The position numbers were made by a program, and so were the translations under genes. Under the pieces are notes generated by a model. The model was not told the origin of the DNA. It ran no database searches and worked only from the letters and a program-made list of their open reading frames with translations. Below are positions 1 through 8,800 of a DNA stretch of 27,792 nucleotides, piece by piece. Location: the NCBI GenBank assembly GCA_934569195.1, contig CAKTKB010000005.1:1-27792 (forward strand), in the 5' to 3' direction. Source of the stretch: an uncultured Oscillospiraceae bacterium. GTDB taxonomy: Bacteria; Bacillota; Clostridia; Oscillospirales; Oscillospiraceae. Position 1 is the stretch's first letter. Every line of letters starts with the position of its first letter.

Positions 1-30
1 GGGCCAGCCAATCAGATAACTGGCTGGCCC
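1..30 (-). terminator. Probable hairpin terminator after the GH85 gene
   Basis: A 10-bp perfect inverted repeat (GGGCCAGCCA / TGGCTGGCCC) with a 10-base loop sits 38 bases past the stop codon of the GH85 gene on the minus strand. Any U-tract would lie beyond base 1, so the intrinsic terminator call is incomplete. Its core GCCAGCC/GGCTGGC recurs in the hairpins behind the other two SLH genes in the window. Confidence 0.6.
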
Positions 31-67
31 ACCCGTTATTCAGACTTTTCCGGGGAAAAATGGGGAA

Positions 68-3000
68 TTATGCTTCCATATCCGCATAGCGGAGTGCGAT
101 GGCGGCAAACTCAGCCCGGTTGGTAATATCCTTGGGAGCCAGGACAGTGGCGCCGTCCGCGATCTTACCGCTCAGGATGCCGTTTGCGACGGCCCAGTTC
201 ATAGCCGTGCGGGCGAACGCGCTTACGTTCTCGGCATCGGCAAACTTAGCCAGGTTATCCTCTTCAACGGCCTCAGCCTGTGCGTACCGGTACAGGAACA
301 CGACCAGCTCCTCACGGGTCACTTCCGCATTGGGACGGAAGGTTCCGTCGCCGTAACCGTAGGCAATGCCCTCCTGAGCGGCCCACTTAACGGCATTCTC
401 GTAGTACTTGCCCTCCGCCACATCGGAGAAGTCCATGCTCTCCGTGGTCTCAGGCTCGCCGGCCATACGATAGAGGATGGTGACCAGCTGTGCACGGGTC
501 AGGCTGTCGTAGGGGGAGAAGGTGGTATCGCTGGTTCCGACCATGTAGCCGGCATTGTAGACATAGTCCACACCCGTGTGGTACCAGGCGTTCCGGTTCA
601 CATCGGTGAAGTCCTCGGCGGCACACAGGATGCCGTCCAGGTCCGCAATGTCCGCACGGATCTGATCCATGATGGCATTGACCTCGTCAATGGAGGCAGC
701 CTCGTCGATGGCCTTGCGGCCGTCGGCAATGATCTGCTGCGCCATTTCCTTCTGGTCCGCATTCAGGTCGGCCAGATCCATACGGGTCAGCTCCATGTGT
801 GCGTAGTACTTGGCAGCAGCCAGGGCAGCCTTCTCCGCAGCCTCCAGAGCTTCCTTCATCTCCCGCTCCATGTCGGGAACGTTGTCGATCAGGGTCTTGC
901 CGTCTGCCAGAGCCTTCTCCAGCGCCTGCTCGGACTGGGCATTGTCGATCAGCTTCAGGCCCTCTTCCAGAGCGGCATCCAGCTTAGCCTTGCCGTTCTC
1001 GGTGTACATGCCGTTAGCCTTCACGGTCTTGTGGTACTCCGTCAGCGCATCCTTGTAGTCCTGACGGATGAAGTTTGCATAGGTGGCTTCCGCGGCAGCC
1101 AGGATATCCAGGGTGTCCACGTAATCCTTGTGGGTCTCAGGCAGCGCGTCGTAGGCGTCCCGCAGCTCCTTGAGCAGGTCGCCGCTGTCCTTGGTGATCT
1201 CGGTATCCTTCAGCTCTGCGATCCGCAGCGCCAGCTTGGCAGCGTCCACACGCAGGTTGTCCGTGCCGATGGCCTCAACCTCGTAGATATTCACGTTGTT
1301 GTCCATCACCCGCACCAGCAGCACGTCGGCCGTAACCGGGTTGTCGAAGGTGAAGGTCGTCACGTTGCTGGTGTTGTCGGAAACGCTGGCCATGGGGACC
1401 GTGTACCCGTAGGTCACGTCCAGATATCCGTTAATATAGGAGGTCGTGCCGCTCAGGCCGTAATTCTTCCAGAACTCCGCCGTGCTCCAGGTGTAGTTGG
1501 GGTTCAGGCGGTAGATGGCCAGGCTTGCGGTGTTGGTTGCGCCAGGCTCCTGGGTTCCGGCGTGATAAATCTTCACGGAATCCAGCGTCTGCTTGCCGTT
1601 CAGGTCAACCATGACCCACTTGGAGCCTTCCTCGGTCCACTTGGTAGTCATGTCGCCGTCAAAGGCAGCCTTGGGGCCGTCGGCCTCATCCAGCTTGCTG
1701 CCGGTGTAGCCCAGGATGTCGCCGGTCGGCAGCGCTGCGCAGGTGGTCACATAAGCCAGACGGGAGTCGGTAATGCTCTCATTTGCGGCAGCCTTTGCCA
1801 CGATGGTGATGTAGGCGGCGTTCTCGTCGTCTCCGATGGTCAGGTTGCCGCGGGCATCCACGGTCGTCTTCTCGGAGGTAGCGCCCTGCACCGTCCAGAT
1901 AACGGAATCGTCGTAGTCGCCCTCACCGGTGAGCTTTGCAGTGTACTTGTAGCTGCTGCCCACGATCAGGGTCGCCTTGTCTGCGTTTTCAATGGTAATG
2001 CCGGTCAGCACGGGATCGGAGTAATCGGGGATGGAGACGGTGCTGGTGTACTCCCAGCCCTCGATGCGCAGATGGATGGGCAGCTCTTCCATATTGCGGC
2101 TGTAGCCGGAGGGAACCGCTGCGGTCTTGATGGTGTAGTCGCCCAGAGGAATCTCTGCGGTTCCGCCGGAATCGGAGGTGGTGTTGATCTCGGCAACGGT
2201 CTCACCGGAAGCATCCAGAACCAGGAAGCGAACGCCGGTCAGGCTCTCGCCGTTGCTGTTGCGGCCGAACAGACGCAGGGTTGCGGTCGGCTCGTCAAAC
2301 GCAGGAGTCGTCACGGTGTAGAAATCGGAGAGCAGCTTGCCCGCCCGCTTTACGCGCAGCGTCAGCTCGCCGCCGGCCTGCGCCACCAGGACGCCGTCCA
2401 GGGTGACGGAGGTCTCGCCGGAGGCTACCGGCAGGGACTTCTTGGTGTAAATCGCAGCCTTCTCACCGTTCTCGTAGGTGTAAACCACGTCGCCTTCGCC
2501 CAGGCCGGACACGGTCAGGCTGGTGTAAACGCCACCGTCGAAGGAGGAGCTGACGGAACCGGCGCGGGAGAACTTCTCGAAGGAGACTTCCTTAGCAGGC
2601 TCGGACTTCTCGGCAGACTCGGCGTCGAAGGCCGTGCTGAACTTGTAGCTCTCGTCGGCAGCAGTTGCCGTCGTGGTGTAGTAAACGCGGCCGGCCTCAG
2701 CGGTACCGAAGTCCAGATCGGTGATCGTCACGGTGCTGCCGTTGGACTCGGCGCTGCCGATCAGCGTGTAGGTATCGCCGGAACGGGTGTAGACCTTGAC
2801 GGTCTGGCCGTTGGGCACATTGGACAGGGTGAAGGTATCCGTTGCACCCTCGCCGTTAACGGCGGAAGCAAAGTGCATGGGAACCGGATCGGTCTTGGGG
2901 AACTGGTCGGTCTCAAACATCTGCCACTCGTAGATACGGATGGCCTGCCAGGGAGAATGTCCGGCATTGTAAACGTACAGTCTCCACTGCTGTGCGGTTA

Positions 3001-5422
3001 CAGGCTCGTCCAGCAGGACGTCGGTCACGGCCTTGTCGTTGCCGGAAATCTTCTTAACCTCGACCCAGTTGTTGCTGGCGGTATCCAGATACTGCAGCGC
3101 GAAGGTATCGGTGTTGGTGGCCTTGTCCTCGCCGCCGTACTCACCATGCTCCACGCGCCAGCGCTTCACGGTAACCTCGCGGCCCAGGTCGATGGCCAGG
3201 TAGCCGCTGCTGTGGTTGGTAGAGCACCACTTGGAGTTGTTGGCAGAGGTTCCGTCCAGAGCCTTGGAAGCAGGCTCGCCGGAGTTCTCGTGGGAAACGT
3301 CGGTAATCGTGGCGTTCAGGCACACGTTATCAAACTCAACGGTCTCCACCTTCTCGGTGTCGTCGTTGCCGTACTCCCAAGCGATGGTCAGCTCCGTACC
3401 GGTGCCGCGCTCGCCGTTGCGGTTCAGGGGAACCACTTCGATGGTCACGTCGGTCTCACTGCTGTCCCGGCTCAGGGTGGGGATGTAGAAGGCGGTGCTG
3501 GGGGTCTCCATGATCAGGGTCTTGGAGCCGTCGGCGTTCACCTTATAGATTTCGTAGGAGGACGCGCCGGTCACGGCGGTCCAGTAGACTCTTGCCTCAG
3601 CCGTGAAGGCGTCGGTGTAGAGAATCTCGTCCAGGGTCACGGCGGAGGGGCCGGTCAGAGCTGCGCGATCCTTTTCGATCAGCGTCAGGCGACCCAGGTT
3701 TACCTGATAATCGGAAACGTCCGTATCAGACTCGATCTTCAGGCCGATGGCGTACAGGGTCTTGCCTGCGTTGGCGGACAGATCCACCTGCGTGGTGGTC
3801 CAGTCGCCGGTGCTTGCGGTCAGGTCGTAAGCGACCTGGGTGCAATCCTCGTAGCTGGCGGTGTTCTTGTCGCCATAGTAAGCAACCAGCTTCATCTTGC
3901 CCTGGTCGCCCTTGTAGGTCAGGCCCAGCTTCATGCCGGAGGTGATCTCCACGATGGTGCTGTAGAGCATGATGTTGTTGGCCTTGCCTGCGGACAGGCT
4001 GCCGGAGAACTTGATGGAGTTACCGCCGTTCCACGCGGTGGTGAAATCGTAGCCGCCCTCCAGCTTCTCGCCCTCGGAGTCGATGATCCAGGTCCAGGTG
4101 GGCATAACGTCCTGGTTGGACTGGTAGCTCCACTCTGCATCCCGGGACTTGACGCCGTCCACATAGTAGGCGCGGCCGTGGCCGGAATTGAAGTCTGTCA
4201 CAAAGGGCGCATCCAGGATAACGGTGTGGTCCGCGAAGAAGCGGGACATACCGGCCCACGCATTGGTGGACAGGTTCACGGACGTATCCCGGGGATCGGC
4301 CTTGGCGTTGGTATAGAAGGTCCGCTCCACTTCGTGGAAATCCTCACCCGACTTGGCCAGGCCCAAGGTAGAGTTGGGGCAGTACAGCGCCAGAGACAGG
4401 CGGGTCATGCCGTCCGCATCCACCAGGAGGTTGTCCTGGAAGCTGGAGTTCATGCAGTTCTCCTGCACATTGATGCCTGCGAAAGCATCGAACTGACTGC
4501 GGCCGATGGACTTCATGGTGCTGATGGTCGTCGTCACCTGGGATTCGTACCAGTTGTAGTTCATGAAGAACTCGTCGATGGCGCGGGTGCCGTCGGCGGA
4601 ATCGGTCATAAACTGCTTGTTGCTGTCGTCAACAGCGTTCCGGTAGGACACGCCGCCGGTGGGCAGCATGGAGTCGTACCAGCTGATGAGCATATCGGGG
4701 CGCTTCTTATGCATGTAGCGCATCATCTCATCAATGAGCTGACCTTCAGCTGCGGAGCAGCCGTAGGACTCCTGGTTGAAGAAGTAACCGTCGAAGCCGT
4801 AGTAATCCATGACCTCGATCAGCTTATCGGCAACGGGGAAGGAACCGTCGTCAGCCTTCTGCACAAACTTCTTCACCTGCTCCACGTAGCCGTTGCCGCT
4901 GCCCCAGGGGAAGCCCAGAGTTGCAACTACGGGAACGCCGTTGGTATGCGCCGCATCCGTGAATTCACCGGTGGGGCAGCAGATCAGGCCCTCTTCGGAG
5001 CCGGACCAGTACACAAAGGAGTTCGTATACTGCCAATAGTTGAAGGCGTAGCTCAGGAAGGACTCGGTGCCCTGAGCGCTGGTGTGGTCATGATCAGAGT
5101 TTGCCAGGGAGCAGAGCATCAGCTTTGCCTCGGGGTTTACCAGAGGATTGACGACAAAGCCGCCCTCCCGGTCGGCCAGATTGATACTGGCGCGGCTGTA
5201 CATGGCGTCGGGGTCAGACTCCGGCGTCCACTCCAGCAAAGTGTCCACATTGAAAGACGGGCCGATGGGCATCAGGGTTTCCTTAGCCGCATAAGCCTCG
5301 TTCATCTCAGCAGACCCGTCATTACCAGCGGAACGGGCGAACGCCATGGTGGGGAGCATTCCAACCACCATAACCAGGGCCAGAGCCGCCGCAAGGATGC
5401 GATGGGACTTTCTGATTTGCAT
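68..5422 (-). CDS. SLH-anchored GH85 endo-beta-N-acetylglucosaminidase
   Basis: This predicted secreted enzyme hydrolyses the bond between the two GlcNAc residues of the N-glycan chitobiose core and is held on the cell wall by SLH repeats. Seen in the 1784-residue product: a signal peptide (residues 1-29, hydrophobic core ending TMAFA). A GH85 catalytic region follows at about 45-480, with YYGFDGYFFNQES at 208-220; Asn216 and Glu218 match the family's catalytic N-x-E pair. Next come a galactose-binding-like segment (about 470-590), a fibronectin-like segment (about 600-690), a F5/8C-like domain (about 700-840), a prealbumin-like fold (about 1045-1130), a Big-like domain (about 1135-1215), a second F5/8C-like domain (about 1230-1390), a helical region with an AKYYA module (about 1395-1600) and three SLH repeats (about 1605-1784). 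The start is fixed by AGGAGGT eight bases upstream. GH85 and SLH calls are firm; domain borders are estimates. Confidence 0.9.
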   Translation of the reverse strand: MQIRKSHRILAAALALVMVVGMLPTMAFARSAGNDGSAEMNEAYAAKETLMPIGPSFNVDTLLEWTPESDPDAMYSRASINLADREGGFVVNPLVNPEAKLMLCSLANSDHDHTSAQGTESFLSYAFNYWQYTNSFVYWSGSEEGLICCPTGEFTDAAHTNGVPVVATLGFPWGSGNGYVEQVKKFVQKADDGSFPVADKLIEVMDYYGFDGYFFNQESYGCSAAEGQLIDEMMRYMHKKRPDMLISWYDSMLPTGGVSYRNAVDDSNKQFMTDSADGTRAIDEFFMNYNWYESQVTTTISTMKSIGRSQFDAFAGINVQENCMNSSFQDNLLVDADGMTRLSLALYCPNSTLGLAKSGEDFHEVERTFYTNAKADPRDTSVNLSTNAWAGMSRFFADHTVILDAPFVTDFNSGHGRAYYVDGVKSRDAEWSYQSNQDVMPTWTWIIDSEGEKLEGGYDFTTAWNGGNSIKFSGSLSAGKANNIMLYSTIVEITSGMKLGLTYKGDQGKMKLVAYYGDKNTASYEDCTQVAYDLTASTGDWTTTQVDLSANAGKTLYAIGLKIESDTDVSDYQVNLGRLTLIEKDRAALTGPSAVTLDEILYTDAFTAEARVYWTAVTGASSYEIYKVNADGSKTLIMETPSTAFYIPTLSRDSSETDVTIEVVPLNRNGERGTGTELTIAWEYGNDDTEKVETVEFDNVCLNATITDVSHENSGEPASKALDGTSANNSKWCSTNHSSGYLAIDLGREVTVKRWRVEHGEYGGEDKATNTDTFALQYLDTASNNWVEVKKISGNDKAVTDVLLDEPVTAQQWRLYVYNAGHSPWQAIRIYEWQMFETDQFPKTDPVPMHFASAVNGEGATDTFTLSNVPNGQTVKVYTRSGDTYTLIGSAESNGSTVTITDLDFGTAEAGRVYYTTTATAADESYKFSTAFDAESAEKSEPAKEVSFEKFSRAGSVSSSFDGGVYTSLTVSGLGEGDVVYTYENGEKAAIYTKKSLPVASGETSVTLDGVLVAQAGGELTLRVKRAGKLLSDFYTVTTPAFDEPTATLRLFGRNSNGESLTGVRFLVLDASGETVAEINTTSDSGGTAEIPLGDYTIKTAAVPSGYSRNMEELPIHLRIEGWEYTSTVSIPDYSDPVLTGITIENADKATLIVGSSYKYTAKLTGEGDYDDSVIWTVQGATSEKTTVDARGNLTIGDDENAAYITIVAKAAANESITDSRLAYVTTCAALPTGDILGYTGSKLDEADGPKAAFDGDMTTKWTEEGSKWVMVDLNGKQTLDSVKIYHAGTQEPGATNTASLAIYRLNPNYTWSTAEFWKNYGLSGTTSYINGYLDVTYGYTVPMASVSDNTSNVTTFTFDNPVTADVLLVRVMDNNVNIYEVEAIGTDNLRVDAAKLALRIAELKDTEITKDSGDLLKELRDAYDALPETHKDYVDTLDILAAAEATYANFIRQDYKDALTEYHKTVKANGMYTENGKAKLDAALEEGLKLIDNAQSEQALEKALADGKTLIDNVPDMEREMKEALEAAEKAALAAAKYYAHMELTRMDLADLNADQKEMAQQIIADGRKAIDEAASIDEVNAIMDQIRADIADLDGILCAAEDFTDVNRNAWYHTGVDYVYNAGYMVGTSDTTFSPYDSLTRAQLVTILYRMAGEPETTESMDFSDVAEGKYYENAVKWAAQEGIAYGYGDGTFRPNAEVTREELVVFLYRYAQAEAVEEDNLAKFADAENVSAFARTAMNWAVANGILSGKIADGATVLAPKDITNRAEFAAIALRYADMEA

Positions 5423-5581
5423 GGATATTTACCTCCTTTTTGTTTGGCAGCATTTCGGAAAAAATCCGGCCCGTCTTCCCTCCAAAACGGCCCGTTTTCT
5501 ATCCTGAGGGCGCTGCCGCGCCCAAAATTTACTGCGCTGTCGCAGCCGGTCTCAAGGCTTTTGCAGGGCATCCTGTTACGC

Positions 5582-5610
5582 ATGTACATAGATAGTGGAT
5601 TTCTGTACAT
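5582..5610. promoter_or_regulatory. Inverted repeat in the GH85 leader, possible operator
   Basis: ATGTACA and TGTACAT form a perfect 7-bp inverted repeat separated by 15 bases, with centres 22 bp apart (about two helical turns). It lies roughly 35-60 bases downstream of the predicted transcription start of the GH85 gene. The spacing fits a dimeric or tetrameric DNA-binding regulator, but an RNA hairpin in the leader is equally possible. No regulator gene is adjacent. Confidence 0.35.
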
Positions 5611-5650
5611 CATTGACAATTTGCACCCCGCTACTCGTCCTTTCGTTGTT

Positions 5651-5679
5651 ATATTAACATATATAACAGCAGCTGTAAA
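5651..5679 (-). promoter_or_regulatory. Sigma-A type promoter for the GH85 gene
   Basis: On the minus strand, -35 TTTACA (5674-5679) and -10 TAATAT (5651-5656) are separated by 17 bases in an AT-rich stretch. This predicts transcription starting near 5644 and a leader of about 220 bases before the start codon at 5422. The leader carries small hairpins (for example GGGCGC/GCGCCC at 5508-5523) but I recognise no riboswitch family in it. Confidence 0.6.
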
Positions 5680-5779
5680 GTATAAAAAGAAATTAACAAT
5701 AGTATCCAAACGGCATTATTGCGCCATTTTTTCTATCTTTTTACGACTACATCCCCCACGTACTGTGCACAATGCCAAC

Positions 5780-5815
5780 AAAAAATGGGCCAGCCGGTTT
5801 TGGCCGGCTGGCCCA
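5780..5815 (-). terminator. Intrinsic terminator of the GH85-GH20 gene
   Basis: An 11-bp perfect stem GGGCCAGCCGG / CCGGCTGGCCC (5787-5797 with 5804-5814) is followed on the minus strand by ATTTTTTG. It lies 36 bases past the stop codon at 5851, and is a strong Rho-independent terminator. Confidence 0.88.
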
Positions 5816-5850
5816 AATCTATGCCGAGTTACCTCGGGCGGTATGAATTT

Positions 5851-8800
5851 TTACTGCTGGGGAGCCATGGACAGGTAGCGGGTGATGACCGCAGCGACCT
5901 GTGCACGGTTGGTGGTTGCCTTCGGGGACAGGTAATTGGTGCCGTCCAGCTCCACACCATAGAGGATGCCGTTCTCCAGCGCCCAGCTCATGGCCTCCTT
6001 GGCAAAGGCGGAGACATCGGAAGCGTCGGGGTAAGCGTTCAGCAGCTCTGCGTTGCCGGGCTGTGCATTGGCATACCGGTACAGCAGGACGACCAGCTCC
6101 TGGCGGGTGATCTGTGCGTCGGGCCGGAAGGTGCCGTCCACGTAGCCGTAGACAATCCCCTGCTGGCTTGCCCAGATGACAGCCTTGGTGTAGTAGACAT
6201 TTGCGGGAACGTCGGAGTAATCGGAACCACCGGTCACCTCAGGCTCGCCGCTCAGACGGTAGAGGATGGAGACCAGCTGACCGCGGGTCAGGCCATCATA
6301 CGGGGAGAAGGTGGTGGAGCTGGTACCGACCATGATGCCCATGTTGTACAGCTCATCCACGTTCTTGTGGAACCAGGAGTCCTCCTTGACATCCACAAAG
6401 TCCACGGCTGCGCACTTGGTAGCACGGATCTGATCCAGCGCGGCCAGGACGTCGCTCAGAATCTGCTCCACCTCGGCAGTGGTCTCGGCGGTGAGCACCT
6501 TCTTCTGCGCCGCGGTAATCAGCTCGCGGGCAGCGGCCTTCTGATCGTTGTTCATGTCGGAAATGTCGATCTGGACCAAGCGGGTCAGTGCGTAATACTT
6601 GGCAGACTCCAGGGCGGCCTTTCTTGCCTCCTCGGCAGCGGCCTCAGCGGCAGCCTGTGCCTTCTGAGCAGCCTCGGCAGCCTTTGCGGCAGTTGCGGCG
6701 GACTCAGCGGCGGAAGCGGCGGAGGCGGCGGAAGCGGCAGCATTCTCGGCAGCCTTGCGGGCCTCGACGGCAGCAGCCTCGTTGGACTCGGCAGCAGCCT
6801 TGCGGGCTTCCTCAGCGGCCTTCTCGGCGATCTCGGCAGCACGCTGTGCGGCCTCGGCCTTGGCCAGAGCGGCCTTGGCTTCCTCGGCGGCCTTCTCGGC
6901 AGCTTCCTTGTTCTCGGCGGAGGTAGCGGCGGCAGCCTCAGCGGCAGCCTTGGCAGCCTCGGCAGCCTTCTGTGCATTCTCAGCGGCTTCCTTCGCTTCC
7001 TGAGCGGCCTTCTCGGCGGCTTCCACTTCCTTGGACAGGTCGACCAGATCCTGGTCGGACATCTTCACACGCAGGGTCAGGTTTGCCAGCTCGTTGGTGC
7101 CCTTGCGGTAGGAGACGTTCCAGGTACCGATCTCGTCGGCGATAAAGATACCGTTGGTATCGGTCTTGAGCTTGCCGGTGTAGGTGTACAGCTCCATCTC
7201 GTAGATACGGATAGCGCCGCCGGAGCTCTGCTCGGCCTGGTCAACGTACAGGCGGTAGACCTGTGCTTCCTTCAGATTCTCGGTTGCGATGGTGCGGGAG
7301 ACCTCGTTGGTGGAGTTACCGGTCACCACATCCAGATCAACCCAGTAATTTGCATTTCTGAGAATATTCTTCTGCTCGGAGGAGCTCATCCCCATGAAGT
7401 CGGACTCGGAAACCTCGCCGTCGGGATCCAGCACCTGCAGGCGGTATGCCTTGGTGATGTAGCCTTCCTGCTCGGCCATGCCTGCGTGGGTGGTGACCCA
7501 CTTGCCCACGACCATGGACTCGGGCAGAGTGAAGCCGACCCAACCGGTAGAACCGTTGGTGCACCACTTGGTGGTGGTCTTGTTGCCGTCAAACAGGTTT
7601 GCGCTGCCCTCGCCGGAGTACTGACCGGACTGGGTCACGATGCTGGCCTGACGGCCGACGTTGGTGGTCTCGTCCAGCGTGCCCAGATCGGGCTTCTCGA
7701 CATTGCTGGGAACGTAGGTGTTGCCCTCTTCGTCGGTAATGACAACCTTCACGCCCTTGGGCATCTGGGTTGCATCGGCCAGGTAGGACTCATCCACCCA
7801 CTCTGCGCCCTCCAGGTCCGCAACGGCCGTGCCGCGAACGGTCTTGAAGGAGGCGTAATTCTTCTCCAGGATATCCAGGAGCTGATACTGACGGCCGTTG
7901 CGCTCGTAGCTCACGTCGGTCAGCTCATCCCGGACCAGGGCGGGCTGCTGCTTGCCGAAGGAGAAGCCCATGGGCGCAACCGCGTGGCCCATCAGGTACA
8001 GGTCGACGCAGTAGCCGTAGCCGTCGGTGATGTTGATCCGCACATACATCGCCCGGGTGTTCTCCGGCAGCTGGATGGTGCAGTTCTTGGCGGTGTTGCC
8101 GCTGAAGGTGGCTACCTGGGTGTAGGTCTCACCGTCGGTGGAGACTTCAACCGTACCGCCCTTCATGCCGTAGTCCACGCCCCAGGAGTAATCGGCATAG
8201 GTGTTCACGTAGGTGATCTTGGAAACCTGCTGCACCTGACTCATGGCGAACTCGACGGTGCTGCCATAGTTGTTTCTCTTATAAGCAACTGCGGACTCCA
8301 TGGCGTCGATCTCTTCTTCCAGATCGGCGGTGGCGAAGTAGGTCTCCATGCCGGAGCGGAGCTTGCCTTCCTTGGTGCTGTCGGACAGATCCATCTTGGC
8401 GCCCGTCCAGTTCCAATAGTAGGCATTCTTATAGGTGGCAGCAGAAGCAGCAGTGATCTTGCTGATCTGGCTGTCGGAAATCACGAAGTTGTGCAGACGG
8501 GTCATGGCGGAGATGTTGATCTCGGTCATGTTGGTTCCCTTCAGGTACAGGTTCTCAACGGCGGAGCAGCCGGTGAAATCCAGGACCAGGTTGGGGAAGT
8601 CGTTCAGCTCAACGAAGGTCAGCTCCTTGCAGTTTGCCAGGTTCAGGCTGGTGACGCCTGCGGGCAGCATGTCGGAGGTGATCTTGGTGATCTTGGTGCC
8701 GGAGAGGTTCAGGCCGGTCAGGCCGGTGATCTGGGTCAGGCCGGTGAGATCGGTGACGTCCTTGCCGGAGCAATCCAGGGTGCCGGTGAACTTGGTCAGA

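Noticed and set aside
5423..5650. Riboswitch (for example cyclic-di-GMP type) in the GH85 leader
   Set aside because: I could not find the conserved core strings of any class I know; only small generic hairpins and the TGTACA palindrome are visible.
578..5878. Very long plus-strand open frame (1766 codons) opposite the GH85 gene
   Set aside because: It lies almost entirely antisense to a gene with signal peptide, GH85 and SLH motifs. Its product is Gly/Val/His/Leu-rich with no recognisable domain, as expected when stops are depleted by the codon bias of the true strand.
6590..7045. CRISPR-like or minisatellite array in the alanine-rich DNA
   Set aside because: The repeats are imperfect, in frame and without regular spacers; they are explained by the coiled-coil coding sequence.
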